Below are positions 1 to 9,431 of a stretch of 64,000 nt of DNA, piece by piece; position 1 is the stretch's first letter; each line of letters opens with the position of its first letter. The translations under genes were made by a program, and so were the position numbers. Location: positions 1 through 64,000 of the forward strand of contig NZ_QNSB01000011.1 of the NCBI RefSeq assembly GCF_003315415.1. The letters are read 5' to 3'. Under the pieces are notes generated by a model. The model worked only from the letters and a program-made list of their open reading frames with translations, was not told the origin of the DNA and ran no database searches. This stretch comes from Brevibacterium sanguinis (GTDB lineage Bacteria > Actinomycetota > Actinomycetes > Actinomycetales > Brevibacteriaceae).

Positions 1-103
1 CGATGCTCAGCTCGAAGTCACGCTCGGCCTTCGTCAGCAGATCCGCCGCGTAGATACCGGCAGGACCCGCACCGACGATCGCGACGCGGAAGGGACGAGT
101 CAT
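1..103 (-). CDS. fprA: Ferredoxin-NADP+ reductase (FprA-type), N-terminal part only
   Basis: Only the first 34 residues are in the window; the gene runs off the left edge. They begin MTRPFRVAIVGAGPAGIYAA, an FAD-binding GxGxxG fold preceded by a hydrophobic beta strand. The spacing fits the adrenodoxin/ferredoxin-NADP reductase (FprA) family better than thioredoxin reductases, but with so little sequence another two-dinucleotide flavoprotein is possible. The ATG is preceded by AAAGG about 8 nt upstream. A TAGAAT hexamer lies further upstream at 134-139 and may be its -10 box. It is divergent from the transporter gene at 197. Confidence 0.6.
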   Translation of the reverse strand, partial: MTRPFRVAIVGAGPAGIYAADLLTKAERDFELSI

Positions 104-184
104 TCTCACACCTTTCTAGTCAGTGGCTTCCGATTCTATCGCCTATGTAGGTCATCCTTACCCATTCGTGACCAACCTCGCACT

Positions 185-199
185 TAAGCTTCAACTGTG
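185..199 (+). promoter_or_regulatory. Putative leaderless promoter of rarD
   Basis: TAAGCT at 185-190 is followed by exactly 6 nt and then the GTG start at 197. No Shine-Dalgarno sequence fits this start, so transcription probably begins at or next to the start codon. No convincing -35 box was seen. Confidence 0.4.
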
Positions 200-1114
200 A
201 GCCTGAATATCTCCCCCGATGAGAGCGCGCGTCGGCGCTCGGGCCTGGGCTACGGAATCTCGGCCTATCTGATGTGGGGCTTCCTCCCCCTCCTCTTCGT
301 CGTCGCCGCCCCCACCGGCGCGTTCGAACTCGTCGCCCACCGTGTCATCTGGTCGCTCGTCTTCTGCGCGATCCTCCTGACGTTCACCGGCGGCTTCGTC
401 CGCACCTGGGAGGTCATCGCCTCCGGCCGCACCTTCTGGCTGCTGGCGCTGGCCGCGGTCCTCATCGCGATCAACTGGACGACCTTCATCTACGGAGTCG
501 AGACCCAGCACCTCGTCGAGGTGTCGCTCGGGTATTACCTCAATCCCCTCATCTCGATCGCCCTCGGCGTCCTCTTCCTCGGCGAGAGGCTGCGTCCGCT
601 CCAGTGGGCGGCAGTGTCGTTCGGGGCCTTGGCCGTCATCATCGTCGGCATGGGCATCGGACGCGTGCCCTTCATCGCGTTCGGGGTCGCGATCTCGTTC
701 GGCATCTACGGGCTGGTCAAGAATCGGGTCGGAGGCAAGGTCGGCGCTCTGGAGTCGATGACCGTCGAGACCGCGGTGCTCACCCCGCCGAGCCTCGCCC
801 TGCTCATCTGGCTGGCCGTCTCCGGACTCGACACGTTCACCGGATTCGGCACCGGTCACGTCCTCATCATCCTTCTCACCGGCCCGGTCACCGCGATCCC
901 GCTCATCCTGTTCGGGGCGGCGGCCCGCCGGATCCCCCTGTCATGGGTGGGGATGCTCCAGTACATCGCCCCGACGATGCAGTTCATCATCGGAGTCGCG
1001 GTGCTCGGCGAGGCGATGTCGGTGTCTCAGTGGATCGGCTTCCTCGTCATCTGGATCGCCGTCATCCTCTTCAGCATCGACCTCATGGGCGCCAATCGCC
1101 GCCGCAGGCTCTGA
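197..1114 (+). CDS. rarD: EamA/RarD family transporter
   Basis: This is a 305-residue drug/metabolite-superfamily permease with about ten membrane segments arranged as two EamA-type halves (roughly residues 15-150 and 155-297). The sequence YLMWGFLPLL near residue 25 and the following AHRVIWSL match the RarD subfamily, whose substrate is unsettled. The GTG start is supported by the hydrophilic tail of about 18 residues before the first membrane segment and by a TAAGCT hexamer 6 nt upstream. It stands alone: the next gene is convergent and ends only 3 nt further on. Confidence 0.85.
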   Translation: MSLNISPDESARRRSGLGYGISAYLMWGFLPLLFVVAAPTGAFELVAHRVIWSLVFCAILLTFTGGFVRTWEVIASGRTFWLLALAAVLIAINWTTFIYGVETQHLVEVSLGYYLNPLISIALGVLFLGERLRPLQWAAVSFGALAVIIVGMGIGRVPFIAFGVAISFGIYGLVKNRVGGKVGALESMTVETAVLTPPSLALLIWLAVSGLDTFTGFGTGHVLIILLTGPVTAIPLILFGAAARRIPLSWVGMLQYIAPTMQFIIGVAVLGEAMSVSQWIGFLVIWIAVILFSIDLMGANRRRRL

Positions 1115-1117
1115 GCC

Positions 1118-2173
1118 TCAGCTCGTGCGCGAGACCACGGAGTCGGCGAAGGCGCACAGCGAATCCCTGACGATGCCCTCGGGCAGGGGTTCAAGTGCGG
1201 CCTTCGCGTCCTCGGCCCAGCGCACCGCCTCGGCGCGGGCCCGATCCGTCACCGGATGTGCGGCCAGGGCCGCGCGCGCGGCTTCGAGGGCCTCGTCCGA
1301 GTCGAGGTCGGCATCGAGGAGACCGACCACCTCGGTGGCGGAGGCGTCACCGGCCGCGGCGGCGGCCCGGGCGTAGAGCACGGGCAGGGTCGGGACCCGC
1401 TCGCGCAGGTCCGTGCCGGGGGTCTTGCCCGAGGACTGCGAGGTGGAGGTGAGGTCGATGATGTCGTCGGCGAGCTGGAAGGCGATGCCGACGCGTTCGC
1501 CGAAGAGCCGCACGGGCTCGGCGAGTGCCTGGTCCGCACCCGAGAACATCACCCCGAACCGCGCCGAGGTGGCGATGAGGGAGCCGGTCTTGTCCGCGAG
1601 CACATGGAGGTAGTGGTCGATCGGGTCCGCGCCCTCCGGGGGGCCGGCGAACTCGTTGAGCTGTCCGAGAACGAGCCTCTCGAAGGTCTCCGACTCGATG
1701 CGCACCGCCTCGGGTCCGAGGCCGGCGGTGACGAGCGAGGCCTTCGAGAACAGGAGGTCGCCGGTGAGGATCGCCACGGAGTTGCCCCACACCTCATGGG
1801 CCGCGGGAGCGCCTCGGCGCACGGGCGCGTCGTCCATGACGTCGTCGTGGTAGAGGGAGGCGAGGTGGATGAGCTCGACCGCGACGGCCGCCTCGACGAT
1901 CTCGCTGCGGTCGGCGTCGCCGAGGCGCGCGGTGAGCAGGAGGAGGTGGGGGCGGGCGCGCTTCCCCCCGGCGGCGAGCAGATGCTTGGAGGCGGTGTCC
2001 GGCAGCCTGCGGGTCTGCTCGGTGACCTCATAGAGCCGGCGCTCCACGGACTCCAGCTGAGTCGAGATGTCCGCCGCGAGCTGGGCATCGGCGCCGGTGA
2101 AGGCCGCCGGAGAGGCTAGGTGGCTCATGTCCTCGTCATTCATGTTCGTCATGGTCGGGTGGTGCTCAGGCAT
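1118..2173 (-). CDS. Polyprenyl diphosphate synthase (menaquinone side chain)
   Basis: This trans-isoprenyl diphosphate synthase extends FPP/GGPP with isopentenyl diphosphate to make the long prenyl tail of menaquinone. Both aspartate-rich motifs are intact: DDVMD at residues 110-114 and DDIID at 236-240, for magnesium-diphosphate binding. A GGKRARP motif lies near residue 69. Length (351 aa) fits hepta- to nonaprenyl synthases such as HepT/GrcC. It overlaps the preceding reductase gene by 8 nt and ends the menG-menJ-synthase operon. Several in-frame ATGs (residues 8, 11, 16) leave the exact start open. Chain length cannot be read from sequence. Confidence 0.88.
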   Translation of the reverse strand: MPEHHPTMTNMNDEDMSHLASPAAFTGADAQLAADISTQLESVERRLYEVTEQTRRLPDTASKHLLAAGGKRARPHLLLLTARLGDADRSEIVEAAVAVELIHLASLYHDDVMDDAPVRRGAPAAHEVWGNSVAILTGDLLFSKASLVTAGLGPEAVRIESETFERLVLGQLNEFAGPPEGADPIDHYLHVLADKTGSLIATSARFGVMFSGADQALAEPVRLFGERVGIAFQLADDIIDLTSTSQSSGKTPGTDLRERVPTLPVLYARAAAAAGDASATEVVGLLDADLDSDEALEAARAALAAHPVTDRARAEAVRWAEDAKAALEPLPEGIVRDSLCAFADSVVSRTS

Positions 2174-3467
2174 TGCTGGTGGCCGGCACGATCCGGGTGA
2201 GGGTGGAGATCACCCGATCGATGAGATCGGCCTCGGACGCCGAGGAGTCGCGGTAGAGGTTCGCCAGCAGCTTGACGACGAATTCCATCACAACGTCAAC
2301 ACCCATACCGTACTTGATTCCGAAGTGCATGAGGGCCGGGTGGCCGATAATGGCGGAGAAGACGCGACCCAGGGTGAAGTAGCTGCCGAGCGAATCGCCG
2401 ATGAGCGCCGGGTACTCGGTGAGTCTCTCCCGCATGATCCGCTTCGGGTAGCGGGCATAGGTGGAGATCACCTCGGCGGCCAGGCGGGCGGATTCGAGGG
2501 CGTAGTCGATGCCTTCGCCGTTGAACGGGTTGACCATCCCACCGGCGTCGCCGAGGAGCAGCAGCCCCCGGTGGAAGTGCGGGGTCCGGTTGAAGGCCAT
2601 CGGCAGGGCCGCCGACTTGATCGGCCCCAGCGCCGTCGACTCGTCGATCCCCCACTCATGGCCCATGTCCGCGATCCACTGCCTCATCACGGCCCGCAGG
2701 TCGACGGACCCGAACTGCGGCGAGGAGTCGAGGAGGCCGGTGCCGATGTTGATCGTGCCGTCGCCCATCGGGAAGAGCCAGCCGTACCCGGGCAGGACCT
2801 CGGTCTGACCGGCCGGGTTCGTCGAGCGCATCTCGACCCAACTCTCGATGTAGTCGTCGTCGTGCCGCGGCGAGGTGTGATAGCTGCGCACCGCCACCCC
2901 CATGGGACGGTCGTCGCGCTTGGCCAGGCCCATCGCCACGCCGAGGCGGGAGGACACGCCGTCCGCGGCGACGACGATCGGGGCCCGGAAGTACGCATCG
3001 GGTCCGACGCGCCGGCCCCGGTGGTCCGTGCCCGAGGCATGCACCCCGCGGATCCAGCCGTCGTCGCCGAGGTCCGGGGACATCGCCTTGACCTGCTCGA
3101 ACAGACGGGCTCCCGAGCGTCGGGCATGGCGGGCGAAGGCCTCGTCCATGCCCATGCGAGGCCTGGTCAACCCGTAGTTCGGGGTGCCGTCGATGTCGGG
3201 CCAGTCGATCTCGAGCCGGTGCCCGCCGCCGATGAGGCGCAGCCCGCGGTTGCGATGCCAGCCCTCCGATTCGGGGGTCTCGAGGCCGAGGTGCCCGATC
3301 TCCCTGACCGCGCGCGGGGTCAGGGCGTCGCCGCAGATCTTGTCCCGTGGGAACCCCGACTTCTCGAGGATGATGACATCGTGGCCGGCTCCGGCCAGGT
3401 AGGCGCCGATGGCCGAGCCCGCGGGCCCGGCGCCGACGACGATGACGTCGGCGGTGAAGTCGTTCAT
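2166..3467 (-). CDS. menJ: Geranylgeranyl reductase family protein, probable menaquinone reductase
   Basis: This is a 433-residue FAD-dependent reductase. The dinucleotide-binding [19 protein letters not shown] lies at residues 10-28 and is followed by [19 protein letters not shown], the signature of geranylgeranyl reductases and MenJ. A second FAD motif, [19 protein letters not shown], is present near residue 310. MenJ saturates one isoprene unit of menaquinone, giving the MK-n(H2) quinones usual in actinomycetes. The gene overlaps menG by 4 nt and the prenyl synthase by 8 nt, so all three should be made together. The alternative, reduction of another prenyl lipid such as a carotenoid precursor, is less likely in this context. 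Confidence 0.82.
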   Translation of the reverse strand: MNDFTADVIVVGAGPAGSAIGAYLAGAGHDVIILEKSGFPRDKICGDALTPRAVREIGHLGLETPESEGWHRNRGLRLIGGGHRLEIDWPDIDGTPNYGLTRPRMGMDEAFARHARRSGARLFEQVKAMSPDLGDDGWIRGVHASGTDHRGRRVGPDAYFRAPIVVAADGVSSRLGVAMGLAKRDDRPMGVAVRSYHTSPRHDDDYIESWVEMRSTNPAGQTEVLPGYGWLFPMGDGTINIGTGLLDSSPQFGSVDLRAVMRQWIADMGHEWGIDESTALGPIKSAALPMAFNRTPHFHRGLLLLGDAGGMVNPFNGEGIDYALESARLAAEVISTYARYPKRIMRERLTEYPALIGDSLGSYFTLGRVFSAIIGHPALMHFGIKYGMGVDVVMEFVVKLLANLYRDSSASEADLIDRVISTLTRIVPATSNA

Positions 3468-4180
3468 GCCCGGCCGGCGGTCGATCCCGCCGGTTTGAGG
3501 GCATGGTGGATCGCGACGATGCCGCCGGAGAGGTTGCGGTACTTGACCTGGTCGAACCCGGCGTCAAGGATCTGGTGGGCGAACTCGTCCTGGTCGGGCC
3601 AGGCGCGGATCGACTCGGCGAGGTAGCGGTAGGCCTCCGGGTTCGAGGACACGACCTTCGTCATCGCGGGGATGGCGCGCATGAGGTACTCCTTGTACGC
3701 GACGCTGAAGGGCGGGAACGTCGGAGTGGAGAACTCGCAGACGACGAGACGGCCGCCGGGCTTGAGCACGCGCAGCATCTCCGCGAGCGCCACGTCGACG
3801 TCGTGGATGTTGCGGATGCCGAAGGAGATCGTCACGACGTCGAAGCGGTCGTCGGTGAACGGGAGGTCCATCGCGTCGGCGTAGATGAAGTCGATCTCGG
3901 GGTGCCGCCTGCGGCCCTCGGACAGCATGCCCTCGGAGATGTCGCCGGCGACCACCTCGGCGCCGTGGCGGGTGAAGGTCGCCGAGGACGTGCCGGTCCC
4001 GGCCGCGAGATCGAGGACGCGCTCCCCGGGACGAGCGGCCACGGCGCGGGCCACGGTGCGCCGCCACGCTCGGGCGAGGCCGAAGGTCATCACATCGTTG
4101 GTGAGGTCATAGCGGGAGGCGACGTCGTCAAACATTGAGGCGACATCAGCGGGCTGCTTGTCCAGCTGAGCACGATTCAT
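3464..4180 (-). CDS. menG: Demethylmenaquinone methyltransferase
   Basis: This SAM-dependent C-methyltransferase carries out the last step of menaquinone synthesis, converting demethylmenaquinone to menaquinone at the membrane. It has the UbiE/MenG signature: [14 protein letters not shown] near residues 16-29, SAM motif [11 protein letters not shown] at 55-64, and [11 protein letters not shown] further on. Length (238 aa) is typical. It is the first gene of a three-gene operon and overlaps the menJ-like reductase by 4 nt (ATGA). It diverges from menF across 149 nt, so the two may share control. Confidence 0.93.
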   Translation of the reverse strand: MNRAQLDKQPADVASMFDDVASRYDLTNDVMTFGLARAWRRTVARAVAARPGERVLDLAAGTGTSSATFTRHGAEVVAGDISEGMLSEGRRRHPEIDFIYADAMDLPFTDDRFDVVTISFGIRNIHDVDVALAEMLRVLKPGGRLVVCEFSTPTFPPFSVAYKEYLMRAIPAMTKVVSSNPEAYRYLAESIRAWPDQDEFAHQILDAGFDQVKYRNLSGGIVAIHHALKPAGSTAGRA

Positions 4181-4329
4181 GGCCCCATTGTCTCAACACC
4201 TGCTCGTGTGGAGCGAATCCGCGGGCGCCGGATCCCGGCCCCGACCGCTGTGGAACTCGCCACAGTCGCCCGGGCCGGGTTCTCCGCGCCCCTCCGCGGG
4301 GTCGGCACCTCGTCTAGAGTGGGCGTGAA

Positions 4330-5697
4330 ATGACTGCCACATATCGTTCCGCGGACATCGCGGCCACCACCCCGCACCTGCAGGTGCGCTCGCGCTTCGT
4401 CGACGACGTCGATCCGGGCCCCGGATTCCCCTTCGAATCCGGCCTGCCCACGACCGTGGAGCAGACGCTCACTCTCCTGCCCACCTCGGCGTTCTCCTGC
4501 TGGGTCCGTGACACCTCGGGTCTCATCGGCTTCGGCCGGACCCTGCGGATCCGGGCGCGCGGGCAGGACCGGTTCGCGGAGCTCTCAGCCGCGTGGAAGG
4601 CGATCACGGCCGCCGCCGACGTCGAGGACGAGGTCGGCCTCCTCGGCTCCGGCCTTATGTGCTTCGCGACGGTCGCGTTCTCCGGGGAGTCCGCGGTCGA
4701 CTCCCTCCTCCACGTCCCCGAGTTCGTCCTCGGCCGCCGTGGCGGGCGGGTGTGGATGACGACGATCGCCGAGGCGGGCACCACCCCGGTCCCGCCGGTG
4801 CTGCGCCCGGAGCCGCTGCGCCCGGTCACCTCGGCGACGGCGGCCCCCGGACGGCTCGATGCCGATGCGTGGGCGCGGCTCGTCGAGACGGTCTCGGGCA
4901 TGCTCACCCCGGTCGGGGACTCCGCCGAGGTCGACGCCTTCTCCGACGATCCGACGCTGCGCAAGATCGTCCTCGCCCGCGACGAGGTGGTCACCACCGA
5001 CGAGGACATCGACGTCCGCTCCGTGCTCGGGGCGCTCAACCGCAGCTACCCCAGCTGCTGGACCTTCGACGTCGCCGGGCTCATCGGATCGACCCCGGAG
5101 CTGCTCATCGGGGTGGAGAACTCCCGCGTGGTCTCGCGCGTGCTCGCCGGCACGTACCGGGTGGAGGAGGATCCGACCCAGGAGCTGCCCGCGGCGCGGA
5201 AGCTGCTCAGCGCCCACAAGGACAGCACCGAGCACGCGTTCGCGATCGCCTCCCTGCAGCGCAGCCTCAGCCGCGTCGCCGAGGACGTCAGCGTCGACGC
5301 CCGCCCGCACCTGCTGCCCCTGGCCAATGTCATCCACTCGGCCTCCGACGCCACCGCCCACCTCGGTGCGGACACGGATCTCAACGCCCTCGACGTCGCG
5401 GCGGCGGTCCACCCGACCGCGGCCGTCGGCGGGTACCCGCAGGCGAGCGCGGTCGAGCACATCGACAGCCTCGAGCCGCTCGACCGGGGCCGGTACTCCG
5501 GGCCCGTGGGGTGGATGGACGGACGGGGCAACGGTCAGTTCGGGATCGCCCTGCGGTGCGGTCAGCTCGAGGACCGCAACCGGATCCGGCTCTTCGCAGG
5601 GGCCGGGATCATGCCCGATTCCGACCCGCTCACCGAGGTGGCCGAGACCGAGGCGAAGTTCGCGCCGATGCGCCGGGCGCTGGGCCTGCGGGGTTGA
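4330..5697 (+). CDS. menF: Isochorismate synthase
   Basis: The enzyme converts chorismate to isochorismate, the committed step into menaquinone (or a catechol siderophore). It is 455 residues long with the chorismate-binding fold in its C-terminal two thirds. It carries AGTYRVEEDP, the loop HPTAAVGGYP near residue 360, GPVGW and the late acidic segment EVAETEAKFAPM. The menaquinone role is preferred because menG, menD, menC, menB, menE and menA surround it and no siderophore genes are seen. A TAGAGT hexamer ends 9 nt before the ATG. The divergent region upstream holds a small inverted repeat (CTGTGG at 4248, CCACAG at 4260). Confidence 0.9.
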   Translation: MTATYRSADIAATTPHLQVRSRFVDDVDPGPGFPFESGLPTTVEQTLTLLPTSAFSCWVRDTSGLIGFGRTLRIRARGQDRFAELSAAWKAITAAADVEDEVGLLGSGLMCFATVAFSGESAVDSLLHVPEFVLGRRGGRVWMTTIAEAGTTPVPPVLRPEPLRPVTSATAAPGRLDADAWARLVETVSGMLTPVGDSAEVDAFSDDPTLRKIVLARDEVVTTDEDIDVRSVLGALNRSYPSCWTFDVAGLIGSTPELLIGVENSRVVSRVLAGTYRVEEDPTQELPAARKLLSAHKDSTEHAFAIASLQRSLSRVAEDVSVDARPHLLPLANVIHSASDATAHLGADTDLNALDVAAAVHPTAAVGGYPQASAVEHIDSLEPLDRGRYSGPVGWMDGRGNGQFGIALRCGQLEDRNRIRLFAGAGIMPDSDPLTEVAETEAKFAPMRRALGLRG

Positions 5698-5742
5698 GTC
5701 CCGAGCCCGGAGGCGCGCTCGGACATCGAGGTCGCCGCCGAC

Positions 5743-5759
5743 CTTGACACGGTGTCAAG
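5743..5759. promoter_or_regulatory. Perfect 17-bp palindrome containing a -35-like TTGACA
   Basis: CTTGACAC and GTGTCAAG flank a single central G between menF and the HNH gene. It could be an operator of the kind bound by MerR-type or similar dimeric regulators. It could also form a small hairpin after menF with 6-bp arms and a 5-nt loop. No regulator gene is adjacent. Confidence 0.45.
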
Positions 5760-5800
5760 CCGGAAGATCGCGCGTCAGTGGCTGAGTGGATGCTGGTCGC

Positions 5801-7492
5801 ATGGACGCAGATCCGACGTGGCCGGCACCGGAGCCGGCCGTCCCGAGCGCGGCAGGTTCCGCGGGCTCTCCGAGCGCGGGCTATTCCGCTGACTCGGCGG
5901 CGCCGGCCGACTCGGGAGCATTGGCCGACGCCGCTGCGCTCAAGGGCCTACTTCGGGACCTGCCACCGGCGCGCACGGAGAAGGATGCCCTTGCTCGCAT
6001 CACCGCCTTCGAAGAGCTCAAGGCCGCCCTCGCGGCGGCGCAGAGCCGGGAGGCCGTTGCCTTCGAGCGGCTGCGCATCGACCGCGACGCGATGAACGGC
6101 GTGCCCGCCGCCAAGCGCGGCATCCGCGCCGGCGACGAGATCGGCCTGGCGAGGAGGACCAGTCCCGGCAGCGGCCGGACGTTCCTCTCCACCGCGCGCA
6201 CCCTCGTCGGTCTCCCCCTGACCTTCGACGCTCTGCGGGCCGGGGTCATCAGTGAGGCCAAGGCGAAGGTCATCGTCGACGAGGTGGCGGACCTCGCCCC
6301 CGCCGAACGCCGGAAGCTCGACGTCCGGATGCGCAACAGCCTCCCCGACGCCGGAGTCAGGAGCCTGCGGCACGAGGCCCGGGCGCTGGCCGCCGAGCTG
6401 TCCTCCGAGGACGCAGCGGAAAGGGCGGCCAGAGCCGCTGCCGAGCGCCGGGTGACGGTGACCGCCCTCCCCCACGGGATGGGACGGATCTGCGCGACCA
6501 TTCCCATGGTCCGGGCCGTCGCCGTCGCCGAGGCGCTGAGATCCGGTGCCGATTCGGCACTTGCGCGGGGAGTGGCCGAAGGACGCAGGCATGCGCAGAT
6601 CATGGCCGATCTCCTCGTCGAGCGGGTCACCGGCCAGGAGCGCGCCGAGGACGTCCCCCTCGAAGTCAACGTCGTCATCGAGACCTCGTCGCTCATCGAC
6701 GACGGGGACGTGCCGGCGTGGCTTCCCGGGTACGGGCCGTGGCCGGCGAAGGAGGCACGGAACTTCATCGCCGGCAATCGGGCGAAGGTGTTCTACCGCC
6801 GTCTCTTCACGACTCCCCGAGAGGGGCAGCTGGTGGGGATGGAGTCGAAGCGGAGGGTCTTCTCCGGACTGCTGCGGCGCATGATCGTGTTCCGGGATGA
6901 CGTCTGCCGCACCCCGTGGTGCGATGCTCCGATCAAGCACGCCGACCACATCGACCCGGCGGCGGCAGGAGGATCGACCTCCTGGGAGAACTCGTCCGGG
7001 CTGTGCGCCAGCTGCAATTTTGCCAAGGAGCATCCCGGCTGGCGCCACGAGGTCACCGAGGACGGACTCGTCGTCCACACTCCTGCCGGTCGCCGCTATA
7101 CCGCGGTCAAGCGTCCCCTGGTGACGAAGATGGTTGTGCCGCGTCGGTCTTCCGGCAGCCCGCCGGGCCGGCTCGATTGGCGGCAGAGGCTCATCGGATT
7201 CATGTCTCCCCGCGCCGAGCCGCCGCCCGGGTCCAGAGACTCACCGCGCGTGTCGAGAGTCTCGGCGGTATCCAGCGTCCCCGAGAACCGCAGCTCCGAA
7301 CCGGATCCACCTCATGTGGGCCGCGGCGACGACCGGAGTCGGGCTCGGCGACGGGTGCGGGCAGAGCAGTCGGACCTGGTCGACAGCCCGACCGAGGTGC
7401 TGCCGAAGGCCGACGAGGGGCTCGCGAAGGTCGAGGAATACGGCGGGATCGAGACGGCGTTCCGCAGCGCGGTCCTCGCCGGCGCCGGCTGA
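5801..7492 (+). CDS. DUF222 and HNH endonuclease domain protein
   Basis: This belongs to the large actinomycete DUF222-HNH family, whose members occur in many copies per genome and whose role is unknown. The long alanine-, glutamate- and arginine-rich N-terminal part is the DUF222 region. A compact HNH/zinc module follows at roughly residues 365-410 (CRTPWCDAPIKHADHIDP, then ENSSGLCASCNFAKEHPGW), with the HxDH core and CxxC pairs intact. The tail of about 150 residues is low complexity. The ATG at 5801 is preferred; an in-frame GTG lies 15 nt upstream. Neither has a good ribosome binding site. The 17-bp palindrome at 5743 lies just upstream and may control it. Confidence 0.85.
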   Translation: MDADPTWPAPEPAVPSAAGSAGSPSAGYSADSAAPADSGALADAAALKGLLRDLPPARTEKDALARITAFEELKAALAAAQSREAVAFERLRIDRDAMNGVPAAKRGIRAGDEIGLARRTSPGSGRTFLSTARTLVGLPLTFDALRAGVISEAKAKVIVDEVADLAPAERRKLDVRMRNSLPDAGVRSLRHEARALAAELSSEDAAERAARAAAERRVTVTALPHGMGRICATIPMVRAVAVAEALRSGADSALARGVAEGRRHAQIMADLLVERVTGQERAEDVPLEVNVVIETSSLIDDGDVPAWLPGYGPWPAKEARNFIAGNRAKVFYRRLFTTPREGQLVGMESKRRVFSGLLRRMIVFRDDVCRTPWCDAPIKHADHIDPAAAGGSTSWENSSGLCASCNFAKEHPGWRHEVTEDGLVVHTPAGRRYTAVKRPLVTKMVVPRRSSGSPPGRLDWRQRLIGFMSPRAEPPPGSRDSPRVSRVSAVSSVPENRSSEPDPPHVGRGDDRSRARRRVRAEQSDLVDSPTEVLPKADEGLAKVEEYGGIETAFRSAVLAGAG

Positions 7493-7560
7493 GCCGGCGG
7501 GCCCGCTGAGTCGGTGGGCCCACTGCGCCGGTCTGTCGGCTGTGAGGAGCCTGGGGCTGG

Positions 7561-9369
7561 TCAGCGCCCGCCCGGCTCGGCCACCGGGTGCAGCGCGACC
7601 TCGATGATCCTTCGGCGGCCGGCCGCGGGACCGTGCGCGCCGTCGAGTTCGGCGTCGAACGCGGAGACGAACTCCGCGTGATTCGCGACGAGGGAGTGCT
7701 CCCAGCCGTAGGCGGTGGCGAGGGCCGAGAAGTCCCTGCCGTGCGGCACGGTGAAGTACCTCTCCAGGTACCCGGCGACGTGCTGCTGGGAATGCTCGAG
7801 GCCCGAGAAGATCGCTCCGCCATCGTCGTTGAGAACGACGATGACGACGTCTCCCGCCTCCTCGGCGGTCGGGGTGAGGAGACCGCCGATGTCGTGGAGC
7901 AGCGCGATGTCCCCGATGACGAGCACGACGGTGTCCTCGAGCGCGAGCGACACTCCGACGGCTGTCGACACGAGACCATCGATCCCCGCGAGCCCACGAG
8001 AGGCGTGGACATCCGCGACCAGCGTCGGGGCCTCGCTGAGGTAGCGGATGGAGTTCGAACTGGCCGCGAAGAGCGTGATCTCCGAGGCCGCGAGGTGCCG
8101 GACGATCTCGGCGGCGGGAGACGTTGGCGAGTTCGGGGCCAGCTCCTCTCCCGCGGCAGCCCAGGCCTCGAGCCAGTCGCGTTCGACGGCAGCGTCCGAT
8201 TCGTCGGCTTTGTCCGGTTCGTCGGCCGCGTCCGGTTCGCCGACGGCGCCAGAGGCGTCGACGACGAGCTCGATCCGGTCGAGGTCTTCGGGCAGTCGAA
8301 GCACTTCGAGGGTCTCGTCGGTGAGCAGGGCGGCGACCGGTCGGGTCAGTGTCGGCTTGCCGTGGACGATCACGGTGCGAATCGCCGCGCGCAGCTCGGG
8401 CCGTTCGGCGAGCACGCGCTCATGGCAGGTGATGGCGGTCTCCGCCGAGGTGAGCGGGCTCGAGGGCTCGGCGAGCACCGGGATTCGCTGCTCCCGAGCG
8501 ACGTCGATGAGCGGCTCGGCCGTGCGCCCGCCGGCATCCCCGCCGACGATGACGGTTCCCCCGTCCAGCGGCAGAGCGATCGCCTCCCGCGCGGGCTCCC
8601 GATCCGACCGATCCTCGGTCGAGTCCGACCGGTCGTCGACGCTCATCTCCTCGATGCCGGCCAGCCACTCGTCCAACTCGTCCTCTGTCGGGACGAGCGG
8701 GACATCGAACTGCACATTCAGCTGGACCGGCCCGGGTCGCCCCCGCACCCGGCCGGGACCCGACAGCTCTCCGCGCGAGCGGGCGATCGCCTCGGCGAGC
8801 AGCTCGTCGATGCCGCGGACCCTGTCGTGGACGACGCGATCGACCGCGGTGCCGCGCCCGACCTCGGACCCGCAGCCGACTTCGGAACCGCCTTCGACCG
8901 TGATGTCGAAGGCCGCCCGGACATCGCTGAGCACCTGCGACTGATCGTCAAGCGTCTGATTGGCTCCGGTCCCCCGCAGTCGCGACGGCCGGTCCGCCGT
9001 GATCGCGAGGAGCGGCAGGTGACCGTAGGAGGCCTCGAGCACGGCCGGATGGAGGTTCGCGACCGCGGAGCCCGAGGTGGTGACGACGGCCACCGGAGCC
9101 TCCTCGTGCCCCTCGCCGTCACGGAGATTCTCGCGTTCACCGCGCCGCACGTCCCTGACCCGGCGCCCCCTGGCCAGGCCGAGCGCGAGGAACCCGGCGT
9201 CGCGCTCATCGATGCGGACATGGGTGCGGATCAGTCCCGCCTCGGCGAGGGGGGCCAGCGCATAGACCAGGGGCGCCGACCGCGATCCCGGGGCGAGGAC
9301 GACCTCCCGCACACCGGCTGCGACAAGTCCTCGGGCAATCTGCTGCGCCATCGCGCTCGAATTCGACAT
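7561..9369 (-). CDS. menD: 2-succinyl-5-enolpyruvyl-6-hydroxy-3-cyclohexene-1-carboxylate synthase
   Basis: This thiamine-diphosphate enzyme joins isochorismate and 2-oxoglutarate in the menaquinone pathway. The N-terminal substrate region shows VVLAPGSRSAPLVYAL and RIDERDAGFLALGLARG. The ThDP/Mg motif GDIALLHDIGG followed by VVLNDDGG lies near the C-terminus. At about 602 residues it is longer than most MenD proteins because of low-complexity insertions: an arginine/glutamate-rich loop near residue 80, a GSEVG doublet near 170, and an acidic stretch near 380-397 encoded by imperfect 18-bp repeats. ATG 9369 is chosen; a GTG lies one codon upstream. It converges with the HNH gene. Confidence 0.92.
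   Translation of the reverse strand: MSNSSAMAQQIARGLVAAGVREVVLAPGSRSAPLVYALAPLAEAGLIRTHVRIDERDAGFLALGLARGRRVRDVRRGERENLRDGEGHEEAPVAVVTTSGSAVANLHPAVLEASYGHLPLLAITADRPSRLRGTGANQTLDDQSQVLSDVRAAFDITVEGGSEVGCGSEVGRGTAVDRVVHDRVRGIDELLAEAIARSRGELSGPGRVRGRPGPVQLNVQFDVPLVPTEDELDEWLAGIEEMSVDDRSDSTEDRSDREPAREAIALPLDGGTVIVGGDAGGRTAEPLIDVAREQRIPVLAEPSSPLTSAETAITCHERVLAERPELRAAIRTVIVHGKPTLTRPVAALLTDETLEVLRLPEDLDRIELVVDASGAVGEPDAADEPDKADESDAAVERDWLEAWAAAGEELAPNSPTSPAAEIVRHLAASEITLFAASSNSIRYLSEAPTLVADVHASRGLAGIDGLVSTAVGVSLALEDTVVLVIGDIALLHDIGGLLTPTAEEAGDVVIVVLNDDGGAIFSGLEHSQQHVAGYLERYFTVPHGRDFSALATAYGWEHSLVANHAEFVSAFDAELDGAHGPAAGRRRIIEVALHPVAEPGGR
8192..8245. repeat. Three imperfect 18-bp repeats inside menD
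   Basis: Units start at 8192, 8210 and 8228 and share a core of TCCG(A/G)TTCG. On the coding strand they give the acidic segment EPDAADEPDKADESDAA. Because 18 is a multiple of three, unit gain or loss would keep the menD frame. Confidence 0.65.
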
Positions 9370-9416
9370 CACCGGCTATTCAACCACTTACCCCTCTGCG
9401 GTTCACCTCGGATGAC

Positions 9417-9431
9417 TACGCTCACCACATG
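9417..9431 (+). promoter_or_regulatory. Putative leaderless promoter of the esterase gene
   Basis: TACGCT at 9417-9422 is followed by 6 nt and the ATG at 9429. No ribosome binding site is visible in front of this start. Confidence 0.35.

Noticed and set aside
7498..7535. GGGCCC palindromes between the HNH gene and menD as a terminator
   Set aside because: Two short palindromes (GCGGGCCCGC and GTGGGCCCAC) are present, but no convincing single stem with a T-tract could be drawn.
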